Assembly: GCF_002878395.1 (NCBI RefSeq)
Contig: NC_061114.1
Coordinates: 143,875,167-143,939,166 of the forward strand
Source of the DNA: Capsicum annuum
Lineage: Eukaryota; Streptophyta; Magnoliopsida; Solanales; Solanaceae
DNA: 64,000 nt
Reading direction: 5' to 3'
The notes under the pieces were generated by a model. That model had not been told where the DNA came from. It did not search any database and was given only the letters and a program-made list of their open reading frames with translations. Every line of letters begins with the position of its first letter. Within the stretch, counting starts at the first letter, position 1. Positions 59,572-64,000 of the stretch are shown here, piece by piece. A program made the translations under genes and the position numbers.

Positions 59572-59732
59572 TCTTCCCCATGATGATCATTCTCCAGGAA
59601 TAAAGGACAAGGTAGAACAAGAATGATTTACAGGCCTAGATACCTCTACTCTTACCTTTTACAACGATGCAAGGAAATCAGCCTTATTTGAATCAAAAGC
59701 AGAAAAAAAGGATATTTTGAAGAACACATACC
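59572..59732 (-). other. Element D polypurine tract and 3' noncoding end
   Basis: On the minus strand the end of pol is followed by about 160 bp ending GGAGAATGATCATCATGGGG before the LTR, matching element B's CGAGGATGAATAATCC block. Confidence 0.65.
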
Positions 59733-60180
59733 TTAAGAACAAGTATCAGTATTAGAAAACAAGTGCAGATACTTGGACTTTATTTCCTCTTCTGCTTCCC
59801 AAGTAGCCTTTTCCACCTTGTGGTTCCTTGATAGAACCTTAAACGAAGCTACTTCCTTGGTACGCAACTGATGAACCTGCTGATCTAAGATCTCAACTAG
59901 GATCTCTTCATAAGACAAAGAATCTGAGATGACCAAACCTTACCTACACATTTTCAACATAGAGACATGGAATACCAGATGAATGAGCTCAAACTAGAAG
60001 GAAACTCCAATTCATATGCAAAATTATCAACCCTTCTCCAAACCACATAAGGACTAACATACCAGGAACTGAGCTTCCCATTTTTCTCAAACCGTATTGC
60101 TACCTTCATGGGCGATACTTTAGGAATACCCTATCCCGAACCTCAAACTCTAAGTTCCAATGTCTTACATCTACACAAAA
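59733..60180 (-). pseudogene. Element D integrase tail with chromodomain-type end
   Basis: The frame at 59936-59733 reads SLSYEEILVEILDQQVHQLR, then KVLSRNHKVEKATWEAEEEI and SKYLHLF. Upstream parts are shifted but show the HPVFHVSMLKxCVGK-type region near 59945-59990. Confidence 0.78.
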
Positions 60181-61000
60181 CTTTTTGCGATTTGGAGCAT
60201 CCTTAAGTCTATCCCTAATCACTTTCACCTCTTCTTAGCCTGATAAACCAAATTCGGGCCAAACATATCTACCTCACCAAGCTCATATTAAATAGGTGAT
60301 CTACACCTCCAACCATAAAATGCATCAAAAGGTGCCATACCAATACTAGAATGGTAACTATTATTGTAAACAAACTCTACAAGAGGTAGATGCTTAACCC
60401 AATTACTACCATAGTCAATAACACTCACACAAAACATATACTCTAATGTTTAAATAGGCCTCTCTACGTTTCCATCCATCTGCGGGTAAAAAGTGAGATG
60501 AAAACTGCATTGCATGCTCATAGATAATCAAAACAGGTTCCCTGTGCAGCTTCACAATCTAATGAAGATACAAAATCGCATAATCCTTAGCCAAAAAATT
60601 AGTTCTCACTGACATAAAGTGAGCCGAGTTTTTCATCCTATCCATAGTGATACAAACTGAATAAAATTAGTTCCTAGACCGAGGAAGACCGATAAAAAAA
60701 TCCATAATGATCACCTTCTATTTTAATTCTGGCAATTTAATTTCTTGATACGACCCTATGGGCGTCATGTGCTCAACTTTTATTTGTTCACATGCCTAGC
60801 ACTTGATATAAAATCAGCCACATCCCTCTTCATACCATTCCACAAATACATCTCCTTGAGATTATGATACATCTATCGTCGAACTGGGATGAACAATATA
60901 TCATGATTCTTGTGCCTCAGCCAATATCCTTTAACTCAAACCATCAACGTCAAGAACACATTACCTCCCTTGGTACTTCAAGGTACCATCACCATAGATT
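60181..61000 (-). pseudogene. Element D integrase core
   Basis: Degenerate codons for the core can be followed on the minus strand: the SYHSSIGMAPF block near 60330-60370, the HREPVLIIYEHAMQF-type region near 60500-60550 (second Asp block replaced), and the MDFFIGLPRSRN block near 60670-60710. No open frame longer than 60 codons remains. Confidence 0.65.
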
Positions 61001-61598
61001 TTAAATACCGTCACCTTTTTTCGACTTATATAACACTTTATTTACATCAAGATAGGATATAGCGTTTGTTTCTCCTTAATCTCTACAATAAAAGATGATC
61101 GCGCTGCCTCTACAATAACCCTAAGGTAAACCAAGTGGTGAATGTCCTTCACCAACTCCTGATTCTTCTTATCCAAATAAGCTAAACTCCTATGAACAAC
61201 CTGCTAAAAGCATCAGTAACCATGTTATCTTTACTCGGGTGGTAGTAAAGACTCATATCATTGTCCTTGAGAAGCTTAAGCCATCTCCTCTACCTGAGAT
61301 TAAGTTTTTTTTTGAGTGAACACATACTACAGACTCTTATGATCTGAGCGAATATCCATGTGAAATCCATATAAATAGTGCTACCATATTTATAATACAA
61401 ACACCATAGCTAATAGTTCCAAATAATGGGTAGTATAATTCCTATCATGAACCTTTAACTTCTAGTAAGCAGACGCTATGACCTTTACATGCAACATCAA
61501 AACACAACCAAGTCCTACTCGGGATGCATTACAATAAACCAAAAACCTTTTAGTGCCTTCAGGCAAAGTTAAAATCAAAGTAAAAGTTAGCTTATTAT
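61001..61598 (-). pseudogene. Element D RNase H domain
   Basis: Minus-strand codons give KRFLVYCNASRVGLGCVLM (about 61500-61555), HYLELLAMVFVL-like (about 61395-61440) and the DYDMSLYYHPSKDNMVTDA block (about 61210-61270). Stops and shifts occur. Confidence 0.7.
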
Positions 61599-62480
61599 TC
61601 AGCTTCTTGAAACTACCCTCATAAGTATCCGACTAAGAGAGCTTTTTTCCTTCTTCGGAGTCAACTTAGTCAATGGGGCAGCTATCGTCAAAAAAGTTTT
61701 TGCAAACCTTCTATAATACCCAGCTGAATCCAAGAGTCTCTGAATATTCGTTGGGGTCTTGGGTATAGGCCATTTCTTAACCACCATAATCTTTTGTGGA
61801 TCCACCATGATCTCCTCACTAGGGATAATATGACCCAAAAAATTGACAATATTTAACCAAAACTCATATTTTGAGAACTTGGCATAAATTTGATACTTCC
61901 TCAATGTTTGTAACATAATAAGAAAGTAATTGGTATGATCCACCTCACTCTTAGAGTACACCAAAATATCATTTATGAAAACAATTACAAATAGATCTAG
62001 AAACTGATGGAAAACCCTATTCAGCATATCCAAGAATGCCGCTAGGGCATTGGTAAGCCTAAATAACATCACCATGAACTCAAAGTGCCCATACCGAGTA
62101 TAGAAAGTTGCCTTAGGGATATTCACCTCCCTAATCTTAAGATGGAGATACCCGAACCAATGTTCTATCTTAGAAAAAAACTTAGACTCTTACAACAGAT
62201 TAAACAAGTCATCTATCCTTGGAAGAGGATATTGTTCTTAACCATTACCTTATTCAAATGTCTATAGTAAATGCATAATCAAAGGGAACCATCCTTCATA
62301 TGCAAGAAAAGAACTGGTTCACTACACAGGGGTACATTAGGATAGATTAAACCCTTATCTAAATAATCCATAAGATTCTCCTTGAGTTCCTTCAACTCAG
62401 TTGGAGCCATTCTATTCGGAGTAACAAATATTGGACAATTGTCTTAAAGCAAGTCAATCCCAAACTCAATATCCCTATCC
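61599..62480 (-). pseudogene. Element D reverse transcriptase
   Basis: A 175-codon open frame (62126-61599) covers RYGHFEFMVMLFRLTNALAA, VIVFINDILVYSKS, KYEFWLNIVNFLGHI and LDSAGYYRRFAKTFLTIAAP. The catalytic pair of the usual FIDDILVYS is Asn-Asp, so the active site is lost. Upstream, shifted codons for the GSLRMCIDYRHLNK block lie at about 62220-62310. Confidence 0.85.
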
Positions 62481-62870
62481 AGAGGAATACCAAGAAGATC
62501 ATCTGTAAAGACCTCAGGAAACTCATTCACCACCAAAACCGAATGCAAAAAAGGACTTTTTGAGTTAGAATTTGTAACTTAGACTAAATGATAGAGACAC
62601 CCTTTGGAGATTAATCTCTGAGCTCTAAGATATTAACCTCCTCTTAGGGGCTAGGAAACCACTCTCCCATTCAATAACCAGTTCCCTAGGGAACTTAAAG
62701 AAAACCTTATGGGTTCGATAATCTAAGGATGCATAGCACAAGCGTAACATATCCGTCCCTAGAATAATATCAAAATCTTCGATATCTACTTCAAATAAAT
62801 CCACCAAAGTCTCCTTACTACCGATAGATACATACACCCCATATAGACTCTTTTAGCAGCAAATGAGTCA
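62481..62870 (-). pseudogene. Element D protease
   Basis: The frame at 62837-62625 has KETLVDLFEVDIEDFDIILG, TDMLRLCYASLDYRTHKV and FPRELVIEWES, the second half of the chromovirus retropepsin region. The catalytic DxG half lies upstream (about 62870-62960) and is degraded. Confidence 0.75.
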
Positions 62871-64000
62871 CCGACTGGGGTAGAAACAAAAAAGGATCCA
62901 AAATAATATTAGAATCCAAAAAATAATATGCAGGCATAAATGGGGCCACATAAAAAGGGAGTGGGCCCTGAATAAAGTAAACACTACATCATGAGAAATA
63001 AGTTGTAACATACCAGTCACGACATCGGGCGATGCCTCAGACTCCTGTCGGGACGTAAGAGCATATAACTAATTTTGTCCTACATCGGCACTAGAAAAAA
63101 AATAGAGATAGAAGCAGGTGCAGGAGCTAATGAAGAGGCAAATGTAACCTTATTCTCTCTCAAAGAAACCTTACCAACCAGGAAATTTTTAAGCGTATAG
63201 CCTGACTGACCACGTTTGTAGCACCTATCTCTCCTATCATCATAGAAACTCCAATATAACTGACAATAAAATCTACAAGAGGCCATGATGAGGCTGACTA
63301 AGCCCCACTTGCCTGAGATTGGACACCCCGTACCCTAAAGTTATCGCCACCCTAAAAATGCCTAGTACCTAAAGGCTTCAGGTAGAGAGGACTAGCTATG
63401 ACAAAAAAACCAGAACTCCCCCACTTTATCTTTAACAACTTGCCACCATCCCTACAACTTTGCTGTTGACCACCCTACTCAGAGTACTAGAACTTTTTAC
63501 CCTGCCTTTCCCCTTCATCATCCTACTTTCTCTTTTCTTCATCCACCTATTGTAATGAATAACCAACCTAGAAATATTTATGTCCTTGATCATTAAGGCA
63601 GTCATACTTTCAAGGATTGACTCATGAGACTTTCCTAAAGTGAGCTTTCTTATACTAGCACTCATACCAGATACTATTTCTGAAGCATACCTAGACAACT
63701 AGTGAAATTTCAAGGCATATTCCTTAACCGATATCTTTTCTTATTTTAGATTAACAAATTCATCCACTTTCACTTTCCTCAACTCCTAAGGAAAAAAGCA
63801 ATCCAAAAATGCATTAGAGAAAGTCTCCCACAAAGATGACTCCTCAATATAAACCCTTGACCTATCCCATTCCTCATACCATTGGTATGCTATATCCTTT
63901 AGCGGATAGGTAGCAAAATTCACTCCTTCCATATTCGTGGCCTGTATAATCCTAAAAATCTTTTCCATCTCATTTTGAAAACCCTGATGATCCTCCTCCA
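62871..64000 (-). pseudogene. Element D gag, running past the window edge
   Basis: From right to left: MEKIFRIIQATNMEGVNFAT and LKDIAYQWYEEWDRSR (63968-63786), MSRYASEIVSGMSASIRKLT (from 63698), then a zinc-knuckle region (63286-63080) reading RDRCYKRGQSGYTLKNF, where two Cys and the His of the usual CxxCGxxGHxxxxC are changed. Stops break the frame. The start codon and 5' LTR lie beyond 64000. Confidence 0.8.

Noticed and set aside
1..64000. A previously undescribed multi-gene system
   Set aside because: Apart from one host gene, all recognisable coding sequence belongs to known Ty3-type retroelement domains in decay; nothing suggests a new gene cluster.

Overview
This window is plant nuclear DNA, most likely from a large-genome member of the nightshade family (Solanaceae); the species cannot be read from it. 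The base is AT-rich. One intron-rich host gene sits at the left end. Nearly everything else is decayed LTR retrotransposon. A reverse-oriented TS/Au-type SINE tail in one intron fits Solanaceae. No rRNA, tRNA, CRISPR or bacterial features were seen.

Gene (215-7066, minus): a 13-exon DUF21 (CNNM) plus CBS-pair membrane protein related to the plant magnesium-release/CNNM family. All splice sites could be placed and all exon phases agree, giving a 494-codon model. Two things stand out: an in-frame TGA at codon 197, and an exact 30-bp tandem duplication over the exon 2 splice acceptor whose alternative use would add 10 residues in frame.

Retroelement nest (about 7.5-64 kb). From left to right: element G (minus, non-autonomous looking; LTR-like copies at 7524-8811 and 17552-18381) holds two solo LTRs (9447-11813, TSD ACCAC; 12010-13507, TSD GGAGG). 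Its right LTR is cut by element B (plus, Ty3 chromovirus; 5' LTR 18382-20982, deleted interior, 3' LTR from 23642). B's 3' LTR is cut by an Athila-like element (plus; LTR 24970-26238, Asp-type primer site, degenerate gag-PR-RT-RH-INT to about 31830). The Athila element lacks a 3' LTR and runs at about 32676 into the middle of the 5' LTR of element C (plus, chromovirus; 3' LTR 49142-51540). C carries a nearly complete minus-strand chromovirus, element E (34252-45515), inside its gag, and a solo LTR (46540-48330, TSD GTGAG) inside its integrase. E itself carries a solo LTR (38348-39841, TSD CCATC). C's 3' LTR lies 2 bp from the 5' LTR of element F (51543 onward, gag remnant). A poorly understood stretch (about 55.3-57.1 kb) follows, then the 3' end of a minus-strand chromovirus D (57109 to beyond 64000).

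Functionally, every retroelement coding region has stops, frameshifts or lost catalytic residues, so none looks autonomous. The window is best read as a gene whose upstream side is flanked within about 450 bp by a deep stack of nested insertions, trimmed by LTR-LTR recombination (four solo LTRs) and by at least one larger deletion. I found no convincing new biological system; the points most worth checking are the gene's nonsense codon and its duplicated splice acceptor.
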